Position numbers and translations under genes: made by a program
Notes under the pieces: model-generated
What the model saw: only the letters and a program-made list of their open reading frames with translations
Told to the model about the DNA's origin: nothing
Database searches by the model: none
In this document: positions 56,105 through 62,872 of the stretch, in pieces
Layout: each line of letters opens with the position of its first letter
Position numbering within the stretch: position 1 is the stretch's first letter
Source of the DNA: an uncultured Eubacteriales bacterium
GTDB taxonomy: Bacteria > Bacillota > Clostridia > Oscillospirales > CAG-272
Reading direction: 5' to 3'
Assembly: GCA_934402395.1 (NCBI GenBank)
Contig: CAKRTQ010000001.1
Location: 62,001 to 126,000, forward strand
DNA length: 64,000 nt

Positions 56105-56955
56105 TTTTCAATTCTCCTTTTAGCTGCAATCATTGTGTTTCTCATAAGCATGGCGACCGTCATCGGTCCCACGCCGCCGGGAACCGGCGTTATATAACCG
56201 GCAACCTCTGCCGCCGCAGCAAAATCAACGTCGCCGCACAGCTTCCCGTCGGCGCCGCGGTTCATTCCCACGTCAATAACCGCAGCCCCGGGCTTTATCA
56301 TATCCGCCGTGATCAGTCCGGCACGACCTACGGCAGATACAAGTATATCCGCGCGCCGCGTGTGCGATGCGAGATCGCGCGTTTTGCTGTGGCAGACCGT
56401 GACTGTACCGTCGGCGGCAATAAGCAGTGCCGCCATAGGTCTGCCTACGATCCCAGACCGACCAACGACCACGCATTCCCTGCCCGCTGTCGGTATTCCG
56501 TATACCCTCAGCAGCTCCATGATCCCGGCGGGCGTGCAGGGCAGTATCTCGTCATCCGAAAAACAAAGATGCCCCGCATCAAGATTGCCGAACGCATCAA
56601 CATCCTTCGCACGGTCAATGAGCGACACGGCATCTGCCTCACAAAGACCGCGAGGCAGCGGCAACTGCAAAAGAATACCGTCAACGGTATCATCATCATT
56701 TCGCTTTACGATCTCACGCGCAAGCTCATCCTGCGTTGTATCGTCAGGAAGCACGCAGCATTCGGAGGCAAATCCGACCTCCTCGCAGGCGCGCATTTTG
56801 TTGCGCACATACACCGCAGACGCCGGATCGTCGCCAACCCGTATAACCGAAAGGCATGGCTTTCTCCCGTATTTCCTTTCAAAAGCAGCACATGCTTCCG
56901 CGACACGCGCACGAACGTCTGCGGCAACTTTTTTGCCGTCTATCAAAACAGCCAT
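56101..56955 (-). CDS. folD: Methylenetetrahydrofolate dehydrogenase/cyclohydrolase
   Basis: 284-residue bifunctional folate enzyme (NADP-dependent dehydrogenase and cyclohydrolase). The active-site lysine is in VYVRNKMRACEEVG near 50, the folate site in DGILLQLPLPRGL near 95, and VVVGRSGIVGRPMAALL near 158 binds the dinucleotide. PVPGGVGPMTVAMLMRNT lies near 260. ATG 56955 follows GGAGGT, so the longer frame to 56988 is rejected. It is the first gene of an operon with the TIM-barrel isomerase. A GC-rich hairpin (56978-57025) separates it from lgt. Confidence 0.95.
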   Translation of the reverse strand: MAVLIDGKKVAADVRARVAEACAAFERKYGRKPCLSVIRVGDDPASAVYVRNKMRACEEVGFASECCVLPDDTTQDELAREIVKRNDDDTVDGILLQLPLPRGLCEADAVSLIDRAKDVDAFGNLDAGHLCFSDDEILPCTPAGIMELLRVYGIPTAGRECVVVGRSGIVGRPMAALLIAADGTVTVCHSKTRDLASHTRRADILVSAVGRAGLITADMIKPGAAVIDVGMNRGADGKLCGDVDFAAAAEVAGYITPVPGGVGPMTVAMLMRNTMIAAKRRIEK

Positions 56956-57033
56956 AACCGAACCTCCAATAAACGAGGCGGGGCTCACGCCGCTGCCGGA
57001 AGTCCCGCAGCCTGCGCAGCCCCGCTCATCATG

Positions 57034-58089
57034 TCATTCTTTATCTTCTTTGTTTTCTTTATCTTCTTTGTTTTCTTTGACTTCTTCGCTGCCGGCGTCT
57101 TCCGTCCCGGACGCTCCGTCCGATACCGCTTCGCCGTCATTATCGGCAAGCAGAGACGAATACGAGCTTTCGGGATCCTTTTCGGTCACGGTCACGGGCG
57201 CGGCTGCGGCAACGGGCGTACCGCCCGCAGTGACAAATACGGGACGCGTTCCCGCCTTTATCGCTTTTATACGGAATATAAGCGTAAGCACAAACCCGGC
57301 AATAAAGCAGGCGGCGCCTACGAGCTGAGATACGCGCAGTCCGGCAAAGCCGTAAAGGCTGTCGGTGCGCAGACCCTCAATAAACATTCTTCCAAAGCCG
57401 TACCATGTGATATACCACAAAAATACCTCTCCGTCGAACCTTTTTTTCCTGTAAAACGCGTTTATGAGAAAGAATCCGATAAGATTCCATACCGATTCGT
57501 ATAAAAACGTGGGGTGCGCGGTAACCGAATAGAACCAGCCCTCATGCTTGATCTCCATGCGGAAGCGATACAGCAGCGAACCTTCGACGGGTGTCCTGCC
57601 GTATGCCTCGCCGTTGAAGAAATTGCCCCATCTGCCGAGTATCTGACCTATCATAACTCCGGGAGCTATCATATCAAAGCACTTCTGCCATTTGAGCTTT
57701 TTGATCTTACTTACAAAGAATACCGCCAGAGCGCCGCCGATTATTGCACCGTAAATGGCGATTCCGCCCTTCCAGATCGCAATATAATCAATAAAGCTCT
57801 TGTAATTTTCCGCATTGCCGTTGCCTATGATATCAAACAGAACATAGTAGGCTCTTGCGCCGATTATGGCAACTATAACGGTGTAAATGGCTATATCGAG
57901 CAGGTCGTCAAGTATTATGCCCTCCTGCTTTGACCTGTAACGTGCATAAAAAAACGCAAGGATTATACCGAGTGTTATAACAATACCGTACCAGCGCACC
58001 TCGATACCGCCGAGCACGGGAATGGTAAACGCAACTTTGTCGAAGGAAAAAGGCTCTATCCCAAGCCCGGGGAAAGCAATAGTGACCAT
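57034..58089 (-). CDS. lgt: Prolipoprotein diacylglyceryl transferase with charged C-terminal tail
   Basis: 351-residue integral membrane enzyme that adds diacylglycerol to lipobox cysteines, the first step of lipoprotein maturation; this window encodes at least five such lipoproteins. The signature is GRWGNFFNGEAYGRTP near 148-163, with RAYYVLFDIIGN near 82 and WYGFGRMFIEGLRTD near 225-240. About seven membrane helices end near residue 275. The remaining 75 residues form a cytoplasmic tail ending in acidic/lysine repeats (KEDKEN-type), encoded by an 18-bp repeat; this tail is not part of the usual enzyme. AAGGAG precedes the ATG. Confidence 0.95.
   Translation of the reverse strand: MVTIAFPGLGIEPFSFDKVAFTIPVLGGIEVRWYGIVITLGIILAFFYARYRSKQEGIILDDLLDIAIYTVIVAIIGARAYYVLFDIIGNGNAENYKSFIDYIAIWKGGIAIYGAIIGGALAVFFVSKIKKLKWQKCFDMIAPGVMIGQILGRWGNFFNGEAYGRTPVEGSLLYRFRMEIKHEGWFYSVTAHPTFLYESVWNLIGFFLINAFYRKKRFDGEVFLWYITWYGFGRMFIEGLRTDSLYGFAGLRVSQLVGAACFIAGFVLTLIFRIKAIKAGTRPVFVTAGGTPVAAAAPVTVTEKDPESSYSSLLADNDGEAVSDGASGTEDAGSEEVKENKEDKENKEDKE
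57036..57077. repeat. 18-bp tandem repeat in the lgt 3' end
   Basis: About 2.5 copies of an 18-bp unit (TTATCTTCTTTGTTTTCT on the plus strand), encoding the KENKED hexapeptide repeats at the Lgt C-terminus. Confidence 0.8.
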
Positions 58090-58122
58090 TGACGTAAATA
58101 CTCCTTATGATTAATTGCAATA

Positions 58123-58830
58123 TCAGCCGTCCGTGAGACTCCCCTGCCCCGAAAGCGGTATCCTGTCTCCGAGATACGTGGGCTGCGGCTTGAGCTGTGC
58201 CGTGAAAAAATCCTTGAAGCGTGCCAGATCTTCACGAAGATCGCGGTATGTCTGCCCGCGGTAGCATCTCACATCGGCACTTACGCCGTAAGCCTCAAGC
58301 CCCAGCCTGCGCGCCACATAAAGCGCACGGTAAAGGTGGTATTTCTGCGTTACGATAAGCACACGTTCAGCCCCGAAGATCTCCTTGGCGCGATATATGC
58401 TTTCATAGGTCGAAAAACCCGCATGATCGCAGAACACGGCATCGGGGTCAATGCCCGCCTCGGTAGCCAGCCGTTTCATGACATTTACCTCATCGTAATT
58501 TTCTCTGCCGTGATCGCCCGACATGAGCAGACGCGCCGATGCGCCGTCCCGGAAAAGCGATATTCCCGTTGCCACACGGTCGCGCAGCATATCCGATGGC
58601 GATCCATCGTCGCGCACCCCGGCGCCAAGCACCAGAATACAGTCAAAATCTCCGCAGCCGTCAACATCGGAAGCGGATATTATCCTGTCTCGCATTGCCG
58701 ATCTCATGGCTCCGCTCACCGAAAACACCGCAACGGCAGTCATTGCAGCCAAAAGAACTCCGAGAATGAGCACCGAAAAGATCACTCGCCGCAGCTGCGC
58801 GGCTTTGGTTCGCGGTTTCTGTTTTCTCAC
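58123..58830 (-). CDS. DUF218/SanA-like membrane protein (second copy)
   Basis: 235-residue protein with one N-terminal membrane helix (about 17-38, VIFSVLILGVLLAAMTAVAVFS) and an external DUF218 domain. Domain text: DCILVLGAGVRDDGSPSDMLRDRVATGISLF near 60-90, LLMSGDHGRENYDEVNVMKR near 98-117, FCDHAGFSTYESIYRAKEIFG near 130-150 and LIVTQKYHLYRALYVARRLGLEAYGV near 155. It is more SanA-like than the first copy at 17466. Start GTG 58830 is 9-10 nt after AAGGAA; the upstream frame to 58956 would cross the promoter. Its role in envelope barrier function is inferred. Confidence 0.82.
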   Translation of the reverse strand: MRKQKPRTKAAQLRRVIFSVLILGVLLAAMTAVAVFSVSGAMRSAMRDRIISASDVDGCGDFDCILVLGAGVRDDGSPSDMLRDRVATGISLFRDGASARLLMSGDHGRENYDEVNVMKRLATEAGIDPDAVFCDHAGFSTYESIYRAKEIFGAERVLIVTQKYHLYRALYVARRLGLEAYGVSADVRCYRGQTYRDLREDLARFKDFFTAQLKPQPTYLGDRIPLSGQGSLTDG

Positions 58831-58866
58831 ACCCGTCACTTCCTTTGTTTTCAACTTTATGATATA

Positions 58867-58895
58867 ATTATAGATGAGTACAGCGTCACTGTCAA
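58867..58895 (-). promoter_or_regulatory. Promoter of the second DUF218 gene
   Basis: Minus strand TTGACA (complement of 58890-58895), 17-bp spacer, TATAAT (complement of 58867-58872). Exact consensus. Confidence 0.88.
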
Positions 58896-58949
58896 TAGAC
58901 AGAGTGTTAAGAAAAATCATGAACTCCCGATTTATATTGATAAAAGCAC

Positions 58950-59006
58950 TTGACAAACCGGTCTATCCGTGATAGACTATATACAGAGGTCTACCATAGA
59001 TAGACC
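58950..59006 (+). promoter_or_regulatory. Promoter and two dyad operators of the BlaI/BlaR-like pair
   Basis: TTGACA (58950-58955), 17-bp spacer, TAGACT (58973-58978). Dyad 1, GTCTATC-CGT-GATAGAC (58961-58977), covers spacer and -10. Dyad 2, GGTCTA-N7-TAGACC (58988-59006), follows the start site. Both are likely binding sites of the encoded repressor. Confidence 0.85.
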
Positions 59007-59025
59007 AACGAAAGGAGGACACTGC

Positions 59026-59397
59026 ATGGATGACTTAAAACTCGGCGCTATCGAATCGCATTTTGCCGATATCATATGGCAAAGGGAGCCGATAGGCTCG
59101 GGGGATCTGGTAAGGATCTGCCGCGATGAACTCGGATGGCAAAAATCCACCACCTACACCGTGCTGCGAAAGCTGTGCGACCGCGGCATTTTCCGCAATG
59201 ACGGCGGGACCGTCACGTCGCTGATATCACGCGAAGAATTCGATGCGCTTCGAGGCAAGCAGTTTATCGACGAGATCTATCACGGCTCGCTGCCCGCGTT
59301 CATTGCCGCATTCACGAAAAAAAACGCGTTAAACGAAGCTGAGATAACCGAAATACGCCGTATGATCGACACATACGGGAAGGAGGACGGCAAATGA
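59026..59397 (+). CDS. BlaI/MecI-family repressor
   Basis: 123-residue winged-helix repressor. LGAIESHFADIIWQREPIGSGDLVRICRDELGWQKSTTYTVLRKLCDRGIF (in separate pieces, residues 6-57) matches BlaI/MecI, including the WQKSTTYTVLRKL recognition helix, followed by a short dimerisation tail. ATG 59026 follows AAAGGAGG (59011-59018). It lies behind a promoter with two dyads, so autorepression is predicted. Its stop overlaps the M56 gene start as ATGA. BlaI proteins are removed by their partner protease when a signal arrives. Confidence 0.9.
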   Translation: MDDLKLGAIESHFADIIWQREPIGSGDLVRICRDELGWQKSTTYTVLRKLCDRGIFRNDGGTVTSLISREEFDALRGKQFIDEIYHGSLPAFIAAFTKKNALNEAEITEIRRMIDTYGKEDGK

Positions 59398-60617
59398 CAT
59401 CCGAAAGCATTTTTACAGCGCTTTTCAACCGCAGTATCAACGCGGGGTGGATCATTATCGCCGTTATCGCATTGAGGCTGATATACCGCCGGGCGCCGCG
59501 AAAGCTTTTATGCCTTATGTGGATTCTTCCCGCTATGCGTCTTTTGCTGCCGTTCTTCATCACGTCCCGGCTGAGCATCCTGCCGCGCACGGAAACAGTC
59601 GGTCATCTTCCTCTCCCGTCTTCGCAGCAATGGTACGTCCGCTCCGGCATCAGCGCCATTGACGAGCTGGGAAGCGGACTTCTCAATGCATCGCCGTCAG
59701 GCAGTGCGGTCACTGTTGCCGCCACAGTATGGAAATTCGGCGTTGCCGCAATGCTGGCATACGCCGCAATATCATACCTCTGTCTGATATTGAAAACGCG
59801 CGCCCGCGTACGTATCGCCGGCAATGTTTTCAAATGCGATTACATCGACTCTCCGTTCATACTCGGCATGATATCCCCGAAAATATATCTGCCGTCCGGG
59901 ATCGACAATGAGACCGCCGAATGTGTGCTTATGCACGAACGCGCACATATAAGCCGTCTTGACAATATCCTGAAGCCGTGCGGCTTTCTTTTGCTATCCG
60001 TTTACTGGTTCAACCCGCTCATGTGGGCGGCATATGTTCTTTTCTGCCGCGACATCGAATACGCCTGCGATGAAAAAGTAATTTCGGGACCCGGCAGCGA
60101 TAAGAAGAAAGCATACTCCTCGGCTCTGCTCGTCTGCGGCGCTAAAAAGCACCCTCTGTCCGTTTGCCCGCTTGCATTCGGAGAGGTGCGTATAAAGGAA
60201 CGCATCAAAAATGTGCTCAACTACAAAAAACCTGCTATGTGGATCACTCTTGCCGCCATCGCCGCCTGTATCGTGACCGCAGCAATGCTGCTGACCGACC
60301 CGCTTATGTTCCGCGCACCGCTTGAGTGCCGCTCCCCAGAGAATTCAGAAATGATCGAATTTGACAGCGAGACCGAGCAGAAAATTCTCGCCATAATGAA
60401 CAACGGAAGATGGGAACACACGGTGTACGACCTTGCGGTGAAGCGTGAAAACGAGTACATATTCAGTACGCGTGAATATGATAACATAAGATACGATACC
60501 CAAAGCGGATATTTTGAGATACGCGGGCGAAACCGGTCAAGGTTCCTCAGCGAGTCGGAAAGACAAAAGCTGAACGGAATAATTTTCTCTTCACGGATAA
60601 AGAACAGGATACCGTAA
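59394..60617 (+). CDS. M56 (BlaR1/MecR1-like) membrane metallopeptidase, short form
   Basis: 407-residue signal-transducing protease partner of the BlaI-like repressor. About four membrane helices are seen (about 16-35, 42-58, 108-130 and 190-215). The zinc motif HERAH is near 182, in ECVLMHERAHISRLDN, and the downstream Glu in DIEYACDEKVI near 222. A fifth helix (ITLAAIAACIVTAAMLL near 285) is followed by only about 110 external residues, too short for the penicillin-binding sensor domain of true BlaR1. So the signal is probably not a beta-lactam bound by the classic sensor. No beta-lactamase or PBP gene is next to it. Confidence 0.85.
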   Translation: MTSESIFTALFNRSINAGWIIIAVIALRLIYRRAPRKLLCLMWILPAMRLLLPFFITSRLSILPRTETVGHLPLPSSQQWYVRSGISAIDELGSGLLNASPSGSAVTVAATVWKFGVAAMLAYAAISYLCLILKTRARVRIAGNVFKCDYIDSPFILGMISPKIYLPSGIDNETAECVLMHERAHISRLDNILKPCGFLLLSVYWFNPLMWAAYVLFCRDIEYACDEKVISGPGSDKKKAYSSALLVCGAKKHPLSVCPLAFGEVRIKERIKNVLNYKKPAMWITLAAIAACIVTAAMLLTDPLMFRAPLECRSPENSEMIEFDSETEQKILAIMNNGRWEHTVYDLAVKRENEYIFSTREYDNIRYDTQSGYFEIRGRNRSRFLSESERQKLNGIIFSSRIKNRIP

Positions 60618-60636
60618 AAACGGACGGTCAGAAAAA

Positions 60637-60669
60637 GGGCTGTTAAAAACACGATGTTTTTAACAGCCC
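60637..60669. terminator. Terminator between the M56 gene and the Mrp ATPase (GTTAAAAA class)
   Basis: Perfect 14-bp stem, arms 60637-60650 (GGGCTGTTAAAAAC) and 60656-60669, loop ACGAT. It is shared by two convergent genes. Confidence 0.9.
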
Positions 60670-60676
60670 CGGTATT

Positions 60677-61531
60677 TTATTTTGACTCAAGTCCCAGCTT
60701 CTTTATAAGAGTTTCGACAGCGGGATCGAGATAATCCGTCTTGTCATCCATCAGCTCAAGTGCTCCGCGGTCGCAGAGTGCCGCCAGCCGGCGGTCAAGA
60801 GGCATGCGGGCGAGAAGATCGTATCCGAACTCATCGGCAATCTCATCGATGTGACTCTCGCCGAAGATGTCGATGCGCTTTCCGCAATCCGGGCAAACGG
60901 CGTAGCTCATGTTTTCAACAAGCCCCAGCACGGGAATATCCATCATTTTTGCCATGTTCGCCGCCTTTGACACGATCATGGAGACAAGCTCCTGCGGGCT
61001 TGAAACTATTATGATCCCATCAAGAGGGATCGTCTGGAATACCGTAAGCGGCACATCTCCCGTTCCGGGCGGGCAATCGACCAGAAGAAGGTCTATATCA
61101 TGCCATATAACATCGGTCCAGAACTGCTTTACCGTTCCCGCAATCACGGGACCGCGCCATACGACCGGACGTTTTTCATCATCAAGCAGCAGGTTTACCG
61201 ACATTACATCGATACCGGTCTTTGTTCTCGGCGGAATGAGCCCGTGCTCATCTCCCGTAACGTCGGCGTGTACGCCGAACGCCTTGGGGACCGAAGGACC
61301 GGTCACATCGGCATCAAGTATACCGACATGGTAGCCGCGCCGCTGCATAAGCACTGCGGTCATGCAGGTGACAAGCGACTTACCTACGCCGCCCTTGCCG
61401 CTTACAACGCCTACTACCTTTTTAATCGAGCTGAGCGCATTCGGAGCCTCGTGGAAATCCTGCGGAGCGTTTTTTCCTTTTGAGGGACAGTTTGCGGAGC
61501 AGCTCGAACAATCATGTGTGCATTCTGACAT
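60677..61531 (-). CDS. Mrp/NBP35-family iron-sulfur carrier ATPase
   Basis: 284-residue cytoplasmic ATPase that helps load iron-sulfur clusters on target proteins. A Cys-rich start (CTHDCSSCSANC) is followed by the deviant Walker A GVVSGKGGVGKSLVT near 37-51, DADVTGPSVPKAFGV near 66-80, LLVDCPPGTGDVPL near 145-158 and a CPDCG pair near 220 that binds a bridging cluster. ATG 61531 excludes the poor N-terminal extension to 61570. The short Cys-rich N-terminus is as in many anaerobe Mrp proteins. Confidence 0.9.
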   Translation of the reverse strand: MSECTHDCSSCSANCPSKGKNAPQDFHEAPNALSSIKKVVGVVSGKGGVGKSLVTCMTAVLMQRRGYHVGILDADVTGPSVPKAFGVHADVTGDEHGLIPPRTKTGIDVMSVNLLLDDEKRPVVWRGPVIAGTVKQFWTDVIWHDIDLLLVDCPPGTGDVPLTVFQTIPLDGIIIVSSPQELVSMIVSKAANMAKMMDIPVLGLVENMSYAVCPDCGKRIDIFGESHIDEIADEFGYDLLARMPLDRRLAALCDRGALELMDDKTDYLDPAVETLIKKLGLESK

Positions 61532-61620
61532 TTTATCTTCGCCTTTCCTCGCTCCCGTGCGCAAAATCACTCGGGAAGCGGTTAATTGTTTTTTCAGATT
61601 ATATTATAACCCTTTATCGC

Positions 61621-62541
61621 TTAAAAATCAAGCCCCTGCAACAATCTTCGTTCAAGTTCCGGGATTATATCCTTCGAACGCGACAAAAAGCGGTCATAAC
61701 GCCTGTCGGTAACGCCTCCGTCCGACAGCTCTATCACGCGCGATCTGCCCGTCAAAGGCTCTGCGACAAAAAGAATCCATATGTCAACGCCGCATTCCGC
61801 GCGGTGCCGTTCAAGGTAACCGACGGCACTGTCAACGACCGCGTCCGGTATTTTTTCAGCCTGTATATGGCTCGATGCGCACCTCTTCCCCGCTATCGTA
61901 TAGAATTTCAGCCCGCCGACAGCAAGCTTTTCCGGCGGCAGCGACAGATCTGCAAAGCAAAGTCCGCGCCAGCGCAGCTCTTCGGGATCAAGCCGGTGCT
62001 TTTTTATCATAGCATCAAGCCACGGCATATCTGACGGATCGAATTTTGCCGAAAGCAGCGACTGCGTATCCATATACACTGACCGGACGGTGAGTATCTC
62101 CTCCGCATCGGTAACGGCGATCCCCTCAGCTTTCGCCATGCGGTACGCCGCAAGCGCGCACGAACTCGCGGCCTCGTTGAAGTAAAATTCCAGAGGCGCC
62201 GCCATAGGTACCGACGTAGGATGATGGTCTATAACGGCGGCAACAGGCAGACAGATGCACGGCGTATGGCAATCGACCAGAAAAAGCCCGCCCGCACCGG
62301 CGGAAAGCTCTGTCGCGCACGTCCATTCGTCAATGTCTACACCATGAAGCAGCATAACCTCGCGGGGTATTTTATCCTGCGGAGGGGCTGTGTCCGGCAG
62401 CACCGGCTGTGCGCGACAGCCGAGGCGCGAAAGCCAGCGGCTGACAAGATATGCCGAGGCGAGCGTATCAAAGTCCGCCCGCTCATGCCCCATGACATAT
62501 ATATTTTCGTCTTTGTGGGTGTCGGCAAAATGTACGAACAT
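61621..62541 (-). CDS. Family II (manganese-dependent) inorganic pyrophosphatase-like DHH protein
   Basis: 306-residue DHH/DHHA2 protein of the length of PpaC. Metal and active-site residues appear in GHERADFDTLASA near 18-30 (the family form is GHxNPDTDS), LVDCH near 89-93, VIDHH near 104-108 and SVYMDTQSL near 150. The C-terminal SRSKDIIPELERRL matches the SRKKQxxPxL substrate-binding end. The Asn-Pro and DHN forms are changed, so it may be a divergent PPase or a related phosphoesterase. AAAGGAT precedes the ATG. It is the gene before mrp on this strand, 90 bp away. Confidence 0.78.
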   Translation of the reverse strand: MFVHFADTHKDENIYVMGHERADFDTLASAYLVSRWLSRLGCRAQPVLPDTAPPQDKIPREVMLLHGVDIDEWTCATELSAGAGGLFLVDCHTPCICLPVAAVIDHHPTSVPMAAPLEFYFNEAASSCALAAYRMAKAEGIAVTDAEEILTVRSVYMDTQSLLSAKFDPSDMPWLDAMIKKHRLDPEELRWRGLCFADLSLPPEKLAVGGLKFYTIAGKRCASSHIQAEKIPDAVVDSAVGYLERHRAECGVDIWILFVAEPLTGRSRVIELSDGGVTDRRYDRFLSRSKDIIPELERRLLQGLDF

Positions 62542-62872
62542 CCGAATATCCTTTCCGCCGCCCGGCGCGGCACCGCCGCCAACTGAAATTTTGCGCCGGC
62601 ATTTTTCTTCTGATTATATAACAAACCGCGCGCGGTGTCAAGAAAAAGAACACTGCTGTGTACAAAAATCAAATTGCGTTCATCCCCATATTGCCGCCAA
62701 CGGCAGATAACAGGCATTCTTTTTATGCTTTTTCCCGCTTCCCTTCGCTCCGAGGACATCTTTTTTCATTTTTTCCGCAAAAGGACTTGAAAAAAATCCG
62801 GAATCGGTTATACTATATAATGTGAAATTATTTTCCGGCACCGCTCCGGAATATCCGTGAAAGGAATCATTA
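62542..62872. other. Divergent intergenic region before gpmI
   Basis: 331 bp between the leftward pyrophosphatase-like gene and gpmI. The right end holds the gpmI promoter. I see no RNA element or gene in the rest. Confidence 0.6.
62787..62814 (+). promoter_or_regulatory. Promoter of gpmI
   Basis: TTGAAA (62787-62792), 16-bp spacer, TATACT (62809-62814). A second TATAAT at 62816-62821 is too far from the -35. Confidence 0.7.

Noticed and set aside
57030..57080. Tandem repeat considered as a CRISPR-like array
   Set aside because: The unit is 18 bp without spacers and lies in frame inside lgt, encoding KENKED repeats.
59394..60617. True beta-lactam sensor BlaR1
   Set aside because: The external C-terminal part is too short for the penicillin-binding domain, and no beta-lactamase gene is present.
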